Assembly: GCA_017303455.1 (NCBI GenBank)
Contig: JAFLBM010000010.1
Coordinates: 102,867-166,866, forward strand
Length of the DNA: 64,000 bases
Direction of reading: 5' to 3'
Source: Chitinophagales bacterium
GTDB taxonomy: Bacteria; Bacteroidota; Bacteroidia; Chitinophagales; Chitinophagaceae
Position numbers and translations under genes: made by a program. This document shows, piece after piece, positions 15,853 through 25,106 of the stretch; the first letter of the stretch is position 1, and the number at the start of each line of letters is the position of its first letter. The notes under the pieces are model-generated. The model saw only the letters and a list, made by a program, of their open reading frames with translations, had not been told where the DNA came from and did not search any database.

Positions 15853-17685
15853 TTATTTTTTCTTTACTGCGGCTTTTTTCTTTGAGGTAGTTACTTTCTT
15901 TTTACTGCTATTCTTCTTTTTAGCTGGTATCTTTTTCTTTGGCGGCGTGTAGGGATATTTTTTAAACCACCAGCTCTTCGTTGTTGTATTGCCCACCATA
16001 TCCTCTACTGTTACCTTTAAATGATGTATTCCATATGGGCAGCGTTCATCAAATACATAGATCCAGTTGCGGCTTTTATCGTTGGTAAAACGAATCCACT
16101 GGCTGTCGAGTTCGGCCCGGAAACTTTTTATCCCAAAATTATCAGCCGGTGTAAATACTATTCTTGTTGCCGGACTCAGGTTAATAGTATCCCCTTTTCC
16201 TAATTCATTGATGGTTGGCGGCAGCACATCTGCAAAAGCCTGGAAGGTTCCCAGATCACCAAATGAAGCAGCCAGCCATTCCCCCTGCCATTCGGCATTC
16301 CTGTTTGACACACCCCGTCCATTTCGTTGTATGATTATTTTATCTCTTCTTTCAGCAGGGATTATTTTATCCGGTTTGATACGAACAGTAATATCATCAT
16401 GTAAGGGTATGGAAGGATCGTTTAACTGGTGCAGGCCCGACACGGCATAGAAAGAGGCTGTATTATTCCTGTAATAAAGAGGCTGTATGGTATCATATAA
16501 GCAACCTTCTGGTAAATACACTTCAAAGTCCGGTTTCTCCAGTACGTTCACCTGGTTGGGAGCAAAGTGTTGATGAGATATCTCCTGAAAATCCCTTTTC
16601 GCAAGGCTGTCATCATACTGCAACAGGAAAGAAAGCTGGGAAACATTTTTATAAGCATCCTTTATTTCAACACGGATTGTATGACGGAACGTATCTGCCA
16701 GTTCAATCACACCATCTCCGGCTACGGAATGATAAACACCGCCTCGATCACCTGGCAATCTTGATAAATGCTGCAGGTAAGCTCCGCCATTTGAACGATA
16801 CTTATAATCGATCTGCGCATTCATATAAGCAGTAGCTGCATAATCAATACTGTCAATTATAAATCGCACCTGGGCATTTTCATCAACAAACAGTTCGGCC
16901 GAATAAATACCATCGGCATTGGGCGAACCACTGATACGATCATAGGCCTGTATTCCAAAACTGAGTTTTTGTAACCCGGTTTTCAATACTGGCATTTTGG
17001 GAATGACATAGCCACTGTCTGTTCTTTTTACTGTAAAAAATTCAGGCGTTTGTTCGTACACGCTGATACTGCGGTCATACAAAGCCAGTTTTACCAGGTC
17101 AGGCGGCACATTATCCTGTAAAGGAAAACCGAAGAGTAACGGATTGAGACGTTTGGTTGTTTTGGTGTCAAATATTTCAAAATGTAAATGCGGCCCCTGT
17201 GAACCGCCGGTGTTACCACTGTAAGCAATGAACTGTCCTTTGCTGACCGGGAATTGTTGCGGGCCGAAATCCAGTTCAATGGCCCATGTCTCCTGTTCAT
17301 ACTGTCTGGCTGTTACATATTGTTCGAGTGCAGGAAAAAAATCATTGAGGTGAGCATATAAAGTGGAAAGGCCGTTGGGGTGATTGACAATAATATACCG
17401 GCCGAAGCTTTGCGGCCTGATGCCTATATGCGTAATATATCCTTCCGCAGCCGCATAGACGGGCTGATTCTCTTTTTGATTAGTGCGGATATCCAAACCC
17501 ATATGCCAGTGATTGGCCCTGAGTTCTCCCATATTGGCAACAATTTCCATCGGGATACCGAGTGGGTTCCTGAAATATCCTTTTTGAACTGTATTTGTAA
17601 TGGACTGTGATTGAAGGATACCAGGTATCAGCAATATTACTAAAAACCCTTTTTTCAGGAAATGGTGGCAGCTATCTTTCATCAT
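15853..17685 (-). CDS. secreted M23 family metallopeptidase
   Basis: 610 residues with an N-terminal signal (hydrophobic segment 12-24, cleavage near SQS). The M23/LytM zinc site is at the N-terminal end: HMGLDI (His61, Asp65) and GPHLHFE (His166, His168), with YAHL (about 110-113) between. Such enzymes cut peptide cross-links of peptidoglycan in the periplasm. About 400 further residues look like beta-rich accessory domains (for example DNFGIKSFRAELD and HHLKVTVEDMVGN). The last ~25 residues are an extreme lysine-rich tail (KKKIPAKKKNSSKKK), which may bind the cell wall or nucleic acid; this is inference. ATG at 17685, or the second Met. Confidence 0.9.
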   Translation of the reverse strand: MMKDSCHHFLKKGFLVILLIPGILQSQSITNTVQKGYFRNPLGIPMEIVANMGELRANHWHMGLDIRTNQKENQPVYAAAEGYITHIGIRPQSFGRYIIVNHPNGLSTLYAHLNDFFPALEQYVTARQYEQETWAIELDFGPQQFPVSKGQFIAYSGNTGGSQGPHLHFEIFDTKTTKRLNPLLFGFPLQDNVPPDLVKLALYDRSISVYEQTPEFFTVKRTDSGYVIPKMPVLKTGLQKLSFGIQAYDRISGSPNADGIYSAELFVDENAQVRFIIDSIDYAATAYMNAQIDYKYRSNGGAYLQHLSRLPGDRGGVYHSVAGDGVIELADTFRHTIRVEIKDAYKNVSQLSFLLQYDDSLAKRDFQEISHQHFAPNQVNVLEKPDFEVYLPEGCLYDTIQPLYYRNNTASFYAVSGLHQLNDPSIPLHDDITVRIKPDKIIPAERRDKIIIQRNGRGVSNRNAEWQGEWLAASFGDLGTFQAFADVLPPTINELGKGDTINLSPATRIVFTPADNFGIKSFRAELDSQWIRFTNDKSRNWIYVFDERCPYGIHHLKVTVEDMVGNTTTKSWWFKKYPYTPPKKKIPAKKKNSSKKKVTTSKKKAAVKKK

Positions 17686-17762
17686 GTGTTACAAATTAAC
17701 AACATACCTCTCTATTTTATTCGCATAACAGGTACTTTTGAAAACAATTTAATCCTTGTTTA

Positions 17763-18470
17763 ATGAAGATATTAAAAATCATCCTCCCTGTTATTACTGT
17801 CCTGTTACTCTCAGTTACTATATCAGCCCAGGATTGCACTGTTGAAAAAGCCGAACTCAAAGGAACATATACCGGTGAATGTAAAAAAGGGAAAGCCAGC
17901 GGTAAAGGCAAGGCAACAGGAACAGATAGCTACGAAGGAGATTTTAAATCGGGTCTGCCTGATGGCAATGGCACTTATATATGGAAGAATGGCAATGAAT
18001 TCAGAGGCAGTTTTTCAAAAGGACTGAAAGACGGTAAAGGAACATTGCTGTATAAAAGAGTGAATGCCGGAGACAGCATTGTGGAAGGTTACTGGAAAAA
18101 AGATGTTTATGTTGGCAAATATGAACACCCTTACCGTATTATCAATAAAAGCAAAATGGTAACCGATGTGGAAGTAGAATACAAAACCGATCCATATAAC
18201 AAGATCACTTTTTTCATCACCAACACATCCGGCGGGGCCAGTTCTGTCAGCAGCGATGAATTACCTAAAATTAAGGTGGATGAAATAGAAGCCATGACCG
18301 GGGCCTATGGGCGTTTATACGTAAATGACAATCACGCCAAAAAAACCGAATCGGTTATTGAAGATGTTCGTTTTCCCATCCGGATGAGAGTCAAAATGGG
18401 AACAGAAGATGTGGAGATCGAATTCAGGGAAGCTGGTACTTATATTATTAATATCAGGATCAACGATTAA
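17763..18470 (+). CDS. exported MORN-repeat protein
   Basis: 235 residues with a signal peptide (MKILKIILPVITVLLLSVTISAQ). Residues about 30-100 hold three or four MORN-type repeats: TYTGECKKGKASGKGKA, SYEGDFKSGLPDGNGTY and EFRGSFSKGLKDGKGTL. The C-terminal half (about 120-235) is an unassigned domain ending in EVEFREAGTYIINIRIND, which looks like a final beta-sandwich strand pair. MORN repeats usually mediate membrane or protein contact; no enzymatic motif is visible. ATG at 17763. A TACTTTTG element at 17733-17740 may be its -7 promoter box. It diverges from the M23 peptidase gene. Confidence 0.8.
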   Translation: MKILKIILPVITVLLLSVTISAQDCTVEKAELKGTYTGECKKGKASGKGKATGTDSYEGDFKSGLPDGNGTYIWKNGNEFRGSFSKGLKDGKGTLLYKRVNAGDSIVEGYWKKDVYVGKYEHPYRIINKSKMVTDVEVEYKTDPYNKITFFITNTSGGASSVSSDELPKIKVDEIEAMTGAYGRLYVNDNHAKKTESVIEDVRFPIRMRVKMGTEDVEIEFREAGTYIINIRIND

Positions 18471-18566
18471 TAAGGATTTTTGCCTGTATTTACCTGATTT
18501 CTTCCCAATGGCCTGTCCAACTTGACGCTGATCTTCGTATCTTTTTCCCTTTAACCATCTACTGCT

Positions 18567-19154
18567 TTGAAAAAACTGTTTTGGCTGATACCGGTCAGTG
18601 TTTTACTGTATGCCTGCCCTTACGAATCAGCAGTGCCGCTGGAAGCAAGGCCTGTAGAGGCTGTTGACAGTACCTTGCTGGGCTATTGGTATGGCATTGT
18701 AAAAGACGGCAGCGATTTTTTTGGTATCGAAGCCCTTGATATTACACAAAACTCCGATTCGACTTACGCTATCATCCGTTATGGAAAGGCTGCCAAAGGC
18801 GATATCATATTACCCGACACTTCTTATTTCACCGGTTATATTTCTTATGTAAACGGACAACGTTTCATGAACGTGGAAGGATCAGTTGTTCTCGTTAGCA
18901 CCCGGGGCAAAAAGCCGCCGGAGATCAAAACGCAAAAAGTGTTTTACCTCGCTAATTTTTCCCTGCAAAGAGATACATTGACGATGAAAACTATTACGGA
19001 GAATTTTTCACCCGGCAGAAGAGGTTTCGCCACTCCCGAAGAACTGAAACAAACAGTCATCAGCCTCAGCGGGCAGGGAAAGAATATTTATGATGACCTC
19101 TATGCATTATCCTACCGCAAGATTCCCAGGCCAAAGCCGCTAAAGCCATTCTGA
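18567..19154 (+). CDS. predicted lipoprotein, function unknown
   Basis: 195 residues from a TTG at 18567 (no ATG is available in front of the signal). MKKLFWLIPVSVLLYAC is a lipobox signal with Cys17. Next come VDSTLLGYWYGIVKDGSDFFGIEALDIT and several strand-like stretches (FYLANFSLQRDTLTMKTI, ENFSPGRRGF), which would suit a small beta-barrel such as a lipocalin fold. I do not recognise a named family. It is 96 bases downstream of the MORN gene and 110 bases before carB. The proline-rich C-terminus (RKIPRPKPLKPF) is distinctive. Confidence 0.65.
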   Translation: MKKLFWLIPVSVLLYACPYESAVPLEARPVEAVDSTLLGYWYGIVKDGSDFFGIEALDITQNSDSTYAIIRYGKAAKGDIILPDTSYFTGYISYVNGQRFMNVEGSVVLVSTRGKKPPEIKTQKVFYLANFSLQRDTLTMKTITENFSPGRRGFATPEELKQTVISLSGQGKNIYDDLYALSYRKIPRPKPLKPF

Positions 19155-19264
19155 GAAAATGGGTTGAAAAAAATCAGGAATTTGCCCGGCTAATCCCCCT
19201 CCATTCCCTTACTTTTGCGCAATTTGTTTTTCCATCCCGAACGCTATATAATTCCTCATAAAAA

Positions 19265-22090
19265 ATGCCCAAAGACAATTCTATTCAGTCGGTCCTGATC
19301 ATCGGTTCAGGGCCTATTATTATCGGACAAGCCTGTGAATTTGACTATTCCGGAACCCAGGCTGCCCGCAGCCTCCGGGAAGAAGGTATCAAAGTATATC
19401 TTATTAACAGCAACCCGGCCACCATCATGACTGACCCGATGATGGCAGATAAGGTATACCTGCTACCGCTTACGACCGAGAGTATTGAGCAGATACTGCA
19501 GGAAAACAAGATTGATGCGGTGCTTCCCACCATGGGCGGACAAACCGCATTAAACCTGGCTAAAGAAGCGGAAGAGTTGGGATTGTGGGAACAATATGGT
19601 GTGCGGCTGATTGGTGTGGATATCAAAGCCATTGATAAAGCAGAAGACAGGGAGCAGTTCCGCAAGTGGATGATCCAACTGGGTGTAAATGTTGCGCAGG
19701 CAAAGATTGCCAACTCATTTCTCGAAGGAAAGGAATATGCACAGGAAATAGGTTTCCCCCTGGTTCTGCGTCCATCCTTCACTCTTGGCGGCACTGGTGG
19801 CGGTTTGGTATTTAAAAAAGAAGAGCTTGACGAAGCATTGAACAGGGCCCTGACAGCAAGTCCCATTCACGAGGTGCTGGTAGAAAAGGCAGTATTAGGA
19901 TGGAAAGAATTTGAACTGGAATTGCTCAGAGATTCTGCCGATAATGTTTGTATCATCTGTACGGTGGAGAATTTTGACCCGATGGGTGTTCATACCGGCG
20001 ATTCCATCACGGTGGCTCCAGCCATGACACTCAGTGATACAGCCATGCAACTGATGCGCAACACAGCTGTTACCATGATGAGAGACCTCGGTAATTTTGC
20101 CGGTGGTTGCAATGTGCAGTTCGCATTAAATCCCGACACCGAAGAGATCATTGCCATTGAGATCAATCCCCGGGTAAGCCGCTCCTCTGCATTAGCCAGT
20201 AAAGCCACCGGGTATCCTATTGCAAAGATTGCAGCCAAACTTGCCATCGGTTATAACCTGGATGAATTACAAAACCAGATCACCAAAACAACATCCGCCT
20301 ATTTTGAACCGGCGCTGGATTATGTGATCGTCAAAATACCCCGTTGGAATTTTGATAAATTTAAGGGTGCCAATGACACACTTGGCTTCCAGATGAAAAG
20401 TGTGGGTGAAGTGATGGGCATCGGGAGAAGTTTTACAGAAGCCGTACAAAAAGCCTGTCAGAGCCTCGAGAACAATGCCGTGGGGCTGGGCTACTATGGC
20501 AAAAGCCTGATGCATGCGGAAGAATTGCTGGAGTATATCAAAACACCAAAATGGGACCGCATCTTCCGCATTAAGGATGCGCTGATGGCGGGTATTTCGG
20601 TCAGTTCCATTTCAAAAGCCACCAATGGCATTGACCGGTGGTTTCTTTACGAAATTCAAAAAATAGTCAATATTGAAAAAGAAATTGCCAAATACGATCT
20701 GGACAACTTACCTATTGAATTATTAACAGAAGCCAAAGTAAATGGTTTCAGCGATGAGCAGATCAGCCGCATTTTACAGCATGGCGATGAAGAAGATATT
20801 TATAAGAAAAGAAAAGAAGCAGGAATAACCAGGGTCTATAAAATGGTAGATACCTGTGCCGCAGAATTTGAAGCAAAAACACCTTATTTCTATTCTACGT
20901 TTGAAGCCGGTAATTCAAATGAGTCAAAAGTCTCCGATAAAAAGAAGATCATTGTTCTGGGTTCCGGCCCTAACCGTATCGGGCAGGGTATTGAATTTGA
21001 TTATTGCTGTGTACACGGATTACTGGCTATCAAAGAGGCGGGTTACGAATCCATTATGATCAACTGCAACCCCGAAACGGTGAGCACTGATTTTGATATG
21101 GCCGACAAACTCTATTTCGAGCCGGTATACTGGGAGCATGTATGGGAGATCATCGAACATGAAAAGCCCGAAGGGGTGATAGTACAGCTTGGCGGACAGA
21201 CGGCGCTGAAAATGGCCGAAAAACTTCACCAGAAAGGAATAAAGATCATTGGAACTTCCTTCGACAGCATGGACATTGCCGAAGATCGTGGCCGGTTTAG
21301 CGACAGGCTGAAAGATCTTGGTATTCCCTATCCCGATTATGGAACCGCCTACGATGTGGATGAAGCGGTTGCGGTAGCCAACAAAGTGGGTTATCCTGTT
21401 TTGGTTCGGCCTTCCTATGTGCTCGGTGGTCAACGGATGCGTATCGTCATCAATGATGATGAGGTGGAAAAAGCCGTAGTGAGTTTGCTGAAACATATTC
21501 CCGGCAATAAAATTCTGATCGACCATTTCCTTGACCGTTGCCAGGAAGCTGAAATAGACGCCATATTTGACGGGGAGGATTTTCATGTAATGGGTGTAAT
21601 GGAACATATAGAACCGGCAGGCATTCACAGCGGTGATAGCAATGCCGTGCTGCCTGCTTTCAACCTCACTCCCCTCATCATCCAGACAATGGAAGAGTAT
21701 GCAGAAAAAATTGCAAGAGAATTAAAAATAAAAGGGCTGATCAATATCCAGTTTGCTATTAAGGATGGCAAAGTATATGTAATTGAGGCAAACCCGAGGG
21801 CAAGCCGCACTACTCCTTTTATCGCCAAAGCCTACCAGATACCCTACCTGAATATAGCCACCAAAGTGATGATGGGCGTTAACAAGCTTAAAGATTTCAC
21901 ATTCGAGAAAAAACTTAAAGGATACGCTATCAAAGAACCGGTATTCAGCTTTAATAAATTCCCCGGCGTGAATAAAGAGCTGGGGCCGGAAATGAAATCA
22001 ACCGGGGAAGCCATCCGCTTTGTAAAAGACCTCCGTGATCCTTACTTCAGGCAATTATACAAAGACAGGAGTATGTACCTGAGTAAATAA
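19265..22090 (+). CDS. carB: carbamoyl-phosphate synthase large subunit (without allosteric domain)
   Basis: 941 residues. It makes carbamoyl phosphate from ammonia (from CarA), bicarbonate and two ATP for pyrimidine and arginine synthesis. Both ATP-grasp halves are present: the first opens with IGSGPIIIGQACEFDYSG and holds EINPRVSRSSALASKATGYP; the second opens with LGSGPNRIGQGIEFDYCC near residue 565 and holds EANPRASRTTPFIAKA. The protein stops soon after the second synthetase unit (LRDPYFRQLYKDRS). The MGS-like C-terminal domain that binds UMP and ornithine in E. coli (1073 residues) is absent, as I recall for this phylum. No carA is in the window. A strong terminator follows. Confidence 0.97.
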   Translation: MPKDNSIQSVLIIGSGPIIIGQACEFDYSGTQAARSLREEGIKVYLINSNPATIMTDPMMADKVYLLPLTTESIEQILQENKIDAVLPTMGGQTALNLAKEAEELGLWEQYGVRLIGVDIKAIDKAEDREQFRKWMIQLGVNVAQAKIANSFLEGKEYAQEIGFPLVLRPSFTLGGTGGGLVFKKEELDEALNRALTASPIHEVLVEKAVLGWKEFELELLRDSADNVCIICTVENFDPMGVHTGDSITVAPAMTLSDTAMQLMRNTAVTMMRDLGNFAGGCNVQFALNPDTEEIIAIEINPRVSRSSALASKATGYPIAKIAAKLAIGYNLDELQNQITKTTSAYFEPALDYVIVKIPRWNFDKFKGANDTLGFQMKSVGEVMGIGRSFTEAVQKACQSLENNAVGLGYYGKSLMHAEELLEYIKTPKWDRIFRIKDALMAGISVSSISKATNGIDRWFLYEIQKIVNIEKEIAKYDLDNLPIELLTEAKVNGFSDEQISRILQHGDEEDIYKKRKEAGITRVYKMVDTCAAEFEAKTPYFYSTFEAGNSNESKVSDKKKIIVLGSGPNRIGQGIEFDYCCVHGLLAIKEAGYESIMINCNPETVSTDFDMADKLYFEPVYWEHVWEIIEHEKPEGVIVQLGGQTALKMAEKLHQKGIKIIGTSFDSMDIAEDRGRFSDRLKDLGIPYPDYGTAYDVDEAVAVANKVGYPVLVRPSYVLGGQRMRIVINDDEVEKAVVSLLKHIPGNKILIDHFLDRCQEAEIDAIFDGEDFHVMGVMEHIEPAGIHSGDSNAVLPAFNLTPLIIQTMEEYAEKIARELKIKGLINIQFAIKDGKVYVIEANPRASRTTPFIAKAYQIPYLNIATKVMMGVNKLKDFTFEKKLKGYAIKEPVFSFNKFPGVNKELGPEMKSTGEAIRFVKDLRDPYFRQLYKDRSMYLSK

Positions 22091-22099
22091 TGCAGCAAC

Positions 22100-22127
22100 A
22101 AAAAACCCGGTAGCTGCCGGGTTTTTT
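22100..22127. terminator. bidirectional terminator between carB and the response regulator
   Basis: An 11-bp stem AAAAAACCCGG / CCGGGTTTTTT with a 6-base loop. It ends carB on the plus strand and the convergent two-component operon on the minus strand. Confidence 0.9.
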
Positions 22128-22149
22128 CAATTATATACTGGCAGGGAGT

Positions 22150-22809
22150 CTATATCTCAACAATTCCGTGCTTAATCGCATACATCACCAATCCCACCCG
22201 GCTGTGTACTTTAAGTTTATTGAACAATACCTGCCTGTAATCGTCAGCTGTCCGTGCACTGATAAACATTTTTTCTGCTATTTCCCTGTAGGATAACTCC
22301 GTACATGCCCAGCGAAGGAATTCTCTTTCCCTTTCGTTCAGCAACAATTCTTTGAGTGGCTGGTCAGCATCGTGGTGGAGGCCGCTTATCAGCTTACCGG
22401 AAACATATTCTGAAACATATACATTTTTATCCATCAGTGAATCCAACGCCTGTTTTAACTCTTCCGGGTCTGTATTTTTCAGCAGGTATCCCTTTGCCCC
22501 TAACCTGAACATTTTAATGATCGTCCGTTCATCACTCAGCATGGACAAAGCCAGTATTTTAACCTGCGGATAGTTTTTGTACAGCCATTGCGTCGTTTCA
22601 AAACCATCCATCTCGGGCATATTCACATCAAGCATAACAATATCCGGAATACCCTCTTTGAGGATCTTAGTCCGTAGGTCTTTACCGTTATCCGCTTCGA
22701 TAACCACTGAGTAAACATCAAAAGTATTAACAAGATTAGCCAGCGCTTTTCGCAGCAGGCTGTGATCATCCGCAATTGCAACGCTGACCTTCCTGTTTTT
22801 CTTTGCCAT
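22150..22809 (-). CDS. LuxR/NarL-type response regulator (second pair)
   Basis: 219 residues. Receiver domain with the acidic pair IADDH (12-16), phospho-acceptor Asp61 in IVMLDVNMPEMDG and GYLLKNTDPEELK. The C-terminal LuxR-type HTH reads NEREREFLRWACTELSYREI, followed by ISARTADDYRQVLFNKL. The kinase gene ends 3 bases upstream, so the two are translated together. Its target is unknown; the membrane-protein and lone upstream genes at 23.6-24.8 kb are the obvious candidates by position. ATG at 22809. It is only distantly similar to the other regulator at 9.6 kb. Confidence 0.94.
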   Translation of the reverse strand: MAKKNRKVSVAIADDHSLLRKALANLVNTFDVYSVVIEADNGKDLRTKILKEGIPDIVMLDVNMPEMDGFETTQWLYKNYPQVKILALSMLSDERTIIKMFRLGAKGYLLKNTDPEELKQALDSLMDKNVYVSEYVSGKLISGLHHDADQPLKELLLNEREREFLRWACTELSYREIAEKMFISARTADDYRQVLFNKLKVHSRVGLVMYAIKHGIVEI

Positions 22810-22812
22810 AGA

Positions 22813-23616
22813 TCATGATTCTTGCGGCAAAGATAGTTTTATCAGCACATTAGTGCCTGTTCCGGGTTTGCTGTCGATAGAAATATCTGCATCTATAATC
22901 CGGGCCCTGTTAAAAAGGCTTCGTAACCCTACGCCGCTGACGGAAGAAGAAGATTGCTGTTTTTCTGAAAGATCAAACCCGGTCCCGTTATCATTTATCT
23001 CCAGCTCAAAGGAGCCGGGGAGATACCGTATCATTACCGTTATTGCTGAAGCCTTTGCATGCTTCAGGATATTATTCAGCGCTTCCTGGAACATCCGGAA
23101 CAGGAAAATTGATTTCTGCTCGCTGAATGGCTCCTCTTCTCCTTCCTGGTTAAAATGCACTTCAATTAGACCTGCTTTGCGGACAGCATATAATTCAAAG
23201 CGGATGGATTCGGGAAGACCGATATCAACAATTCTCTCCGTATGTAAACTTTTGGTAAGATTAGAAAGGTCAATGATCGCTTTATTCAACACTTCCTGTG
23301 AATTTTTCACCAGCTCATAGGCTTTCTGGTCTTTTTCTAATGGCAAAACGGAAAGAGATAGTTTGACGACTGAGAGCATTTGCCCGATATTATCATGCAG
23401 TTCCTGGCCAATCGTTTTAAAGGTATTTTCCTGTATCTCCAGTTGTGAACGAAGTGCTTCCTTTTCATATTTATCTTTCATCAGTACCATTTCCTGCTCC
23501 TGGCGTTGCTGCCTGCGCTGGTACAGAAAAAGCATAGTGAAAATAAACCCCACCAGAAGCAACCCAAGGATTATGCCTATGATGATGACAATGTATATTT
23601 CCGGGTTCTGCTGCAT
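22813..23616 (-). CDS. HisKA_3-type sensor histidine kinase, minimal
   Basis: 267 residues. One N-terminal membrane helix (about 7-31, VIIIGIILGLLLVGFIF) with almost no periplasmic part, a short linker helix, then His74 in GQELHDNIGQML, the dimerisation helix, and a HATPase domain (FQEALNNILKHAKAS, NDNGTGFD, GVGLRSLFNRA, KPGTGTNVLIKL). With no sensor domain, it probably senses the membrane or a partner protein. The start ATG at 23616 overlaps the preceding gene by 40 bases, which ties its translation to the polytopic membrane protein encoded there, a plausible sensor partner. Confidence 0.93.
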   Translation of the reverse strand: MQQNPEIYIVIIIGIILGLLLVGFIFTMLFLYQRRQQRQEQEMVLMKDKYEKEALRSQLEIQENTFKTIGQELHDNIGQMLSVVKLSLSVLPLEKDQKAYELVKNSQEVLNKAIIDLSNLTKSLHTERIVDIGLPESIRFELYAVRKAGLIEVHFNQEGEEEPFSEQKSIFLFRMFQEALNNILKHAKASAITVMIRYLPGSFELEINDNGTGFDLSEKQQSSSSVSGVGLRSLFNRARIIDADISIDSKPGTGTNVLIKLSLPQES

Positions 23617-24236
23617 AAGAAGGCAATAGTAAATAGAGAGTATAAAAATATGTTCAAAATTGTAACAATACCGTCAAAACTCTCAATCACCCATTTAATT
23701 GTACCCCAATAATTCATTAGTCCATAAAGAGGAAATCCACAGCAGTAAAAAAATAAGAGGCCTGAACATATCCAGAATGCAGGGTTTTTACTTAATTCGA
23801 CGGATTTAGGCAGCTTAAATAGTTCAAGAAAATAATAGATGCAAAATGATACAATTATTAAACATCCAATTGAGTATGTTACTGTATGAAACGACTTCAT
23901 CCCTTGAACAAATAAGATATTACATACCGTTAAAGCTATAAAAGGGATAATAATGACCAGTAACGTTTTTTTAACTTTCTCGCTGGAAATAATCCGACTA
24001 AGCACTACAAAATAGAACGAAAACTCAATAATTGAAAAAAAATTATACAATGGCACATTGTTTTTTCCTTTTGATGATAAGTAAGAACCATACAATTCTG
24101 CTGCAAAAGTTAAAAACAAAAAAGGTGGAAATATTTTTAAATAATTATGTGATGTTCTTTTAGGAGAATAAATTAATAGGCTCACTATAAAAGAGATTAC
24201 TATAAAGTATATGTAAACAGGAATAAATTTCATCAA
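23577..24236 (-). CDS. polytopic membrane protein of unknown function, overlapping the kinase gene
   Basis: 219 residues with about seven hydrophobic segments (IPVYIYFIVISFIVSLLIY, IFPPFLFLTFAAELYGSYL, FFSIIEFSFYFVVLSRIIS, TLLVIIIPFIALTVCNILF, YSIGCLIIVSFCIYYFLEL, PAFWICSGLLFFYCCGFPL, ILNIFLYSLFTIAFLC) and a basic C-terminus. I do not recognise a named family, though similar proteins next to HisKA_3 kinases seem common in Bacteroidota. It overlaps the kinase start by 40 bases, suggesting a functional link, possibly as its membrane sensor (inference). The DNA is notably AT-rich compared with neighbours. ATG at 24236 or the following Met. Confidence 0.7.
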   Translation of the reverse strand: MMKFIPVYIYFIVISFIVSLLIYSPKRTSHNYLKIFPPFLFLTFAAELYGSYLSSKGKNNVPLYNFFSIIEFSFYFVVLSRIISSEKVKKTLLVIIIPFIALTVCNILFVQGMKSFHTVTYSIGCLIIVSFCIYYFLELFKLPKSVELSKNPAFWICSGLLFFYCCGFPLYGLMNYWGTIKWVIESFDGIVTILNIFLYSLFTIAFLCSRTRKYTLSSS

Positions 24237-24260
24237 CCAATATTTCTAATAAAAATAGAA

Positions 24261-24290
24261 CAATAAAGCCTCCTAACGGAGGCTTTATTG
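24261..24290 (-). terminator. terminator after the 24.3-24.8 kb gene
   Basis: A perfect 13-bp stem CAATAAAGCCTCC / GGAGGCTTTATTG with a TAAC loop, 21 bases past the minus-strand stop. It separates that gene from the membrane protein and two-component operon. Confidence 0.85.
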
Positions 24291-24311
24291 TAGTGTGTGA
24301 ATATTCAAAGA

Positions 24312-24785
24312 TTAGGCAACGACAATTCCATCTTTACCTTTATCGACGATAGTAATTCCGATTCCAAATCCATCATCAGTTGTACACATCGGAGGGCAAA
24401 TTTTACCAACATTGTAAGCCAATATAGTTGTCTCTTTCCCAGTGTTTACGTAGACATCCTTGTCAACCAGTCCATGTTCCGTTCTCTTTTCCCTGGTCGC
24501 TACCAGCACCACCGTCTGTCTTCCCTCATACATAGGTTGTGGTGCATGTTCTGTATCATAAGCTCCGAAATAGAGTTTGATACCATCGCCGCCATGATCC
24601 TTTACTTTCGCCAGGAACTCTTCCAGTTCCTCCACGCTGTACCAAACACTCAGTGAATCTTCTTTGCCCAGGCGTTTTGAGTTATGCACCCAGCGTTCCT
24701 GTTTGTAATTCCTGATCACCCTGTTTACATGTTCTGTGTTTACCAATTTACCGGCTTTTACAGATTTTTTTTGAGCCTTTACCAT
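24312..24785 (-). CDS. conserved hypothetical protein of Bacteroidota type
   Basis: 157 residues, no signal peptide or membrane segment. It starts with a lysine-rich stretch and continues with NTEHVNRVIRNYKQERWVHNSKRLGKEDSLSVWYSVEELEEFL-like helices, then GGDGIKLYFGAYDTEHAP, QTVVLVATREKRTEHG and the distinctive end AYNVGKICPPMCTTDDGFGIG. I have a recollection of similar unnamed proteins in Flavobacteriia and Sphingobacteriia, with no function assigned. CPPMC is a candidate metal or disulfide site. The gene stands alone: a terminator follows it and 321 bases of AT-rich DNA precede it. It may belong with the two-component module downstream. Confidence 0.7.
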   Translation of the reverse strand: MVKAQKKSVKAGKLVNTEHVNRVIRNYKQERWVHNSKRLGKEDSLSVWYSVEELEEFLAKVKDHGGDGIKLYFGAYDTEHAPQPMYEGRQTVVLVATREKRTEHGLVDKDVYVNTGKETTILAYNVGKICPPMCTTDDGFGIGITIVDKGKDGIVVA

Positions 24786-25106
24786 AGCTTTAGTTGTTTA
24801 GTTGATTTAAGTATAAAATGACCGGCTAAAGCTATTAAGGGAGTAGTTGGCAATTGTCGTATAAGAACTACACTATCAATCAATTACGAATTAAACTTAT
24901 TTATAAGAGATAGATTGACAGATATTTAAGGGGAAGAATGAGATAAAAATACCGTGTAAATAATTAAAAAAAACCGTGAGAATATTAATTTTTTACCGGG
25001 AAAAATAATAATTGAAACCCGTTAAATAACGGGATAAGCTGCAGCAAACATAGAAGCTGTTAATTAACCGCCTCATTAATTTTGCCGCAAGTATCAAGCA
25101 ACAAGT
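24786..25106. other. 321-base AT-rich intergenic region
   Basis: Divergent control region between the hypothetical gene (minus) and the DinB-like gene (plus). A TAATTTTG at 25077-25084 fits the Bacteroidota -7 box for the plus-strand gene. No open frame, RNA or clear repeat is visible. The 16-bp dyad of the 8-15 kb block is not found here. Confidence 0.5.
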
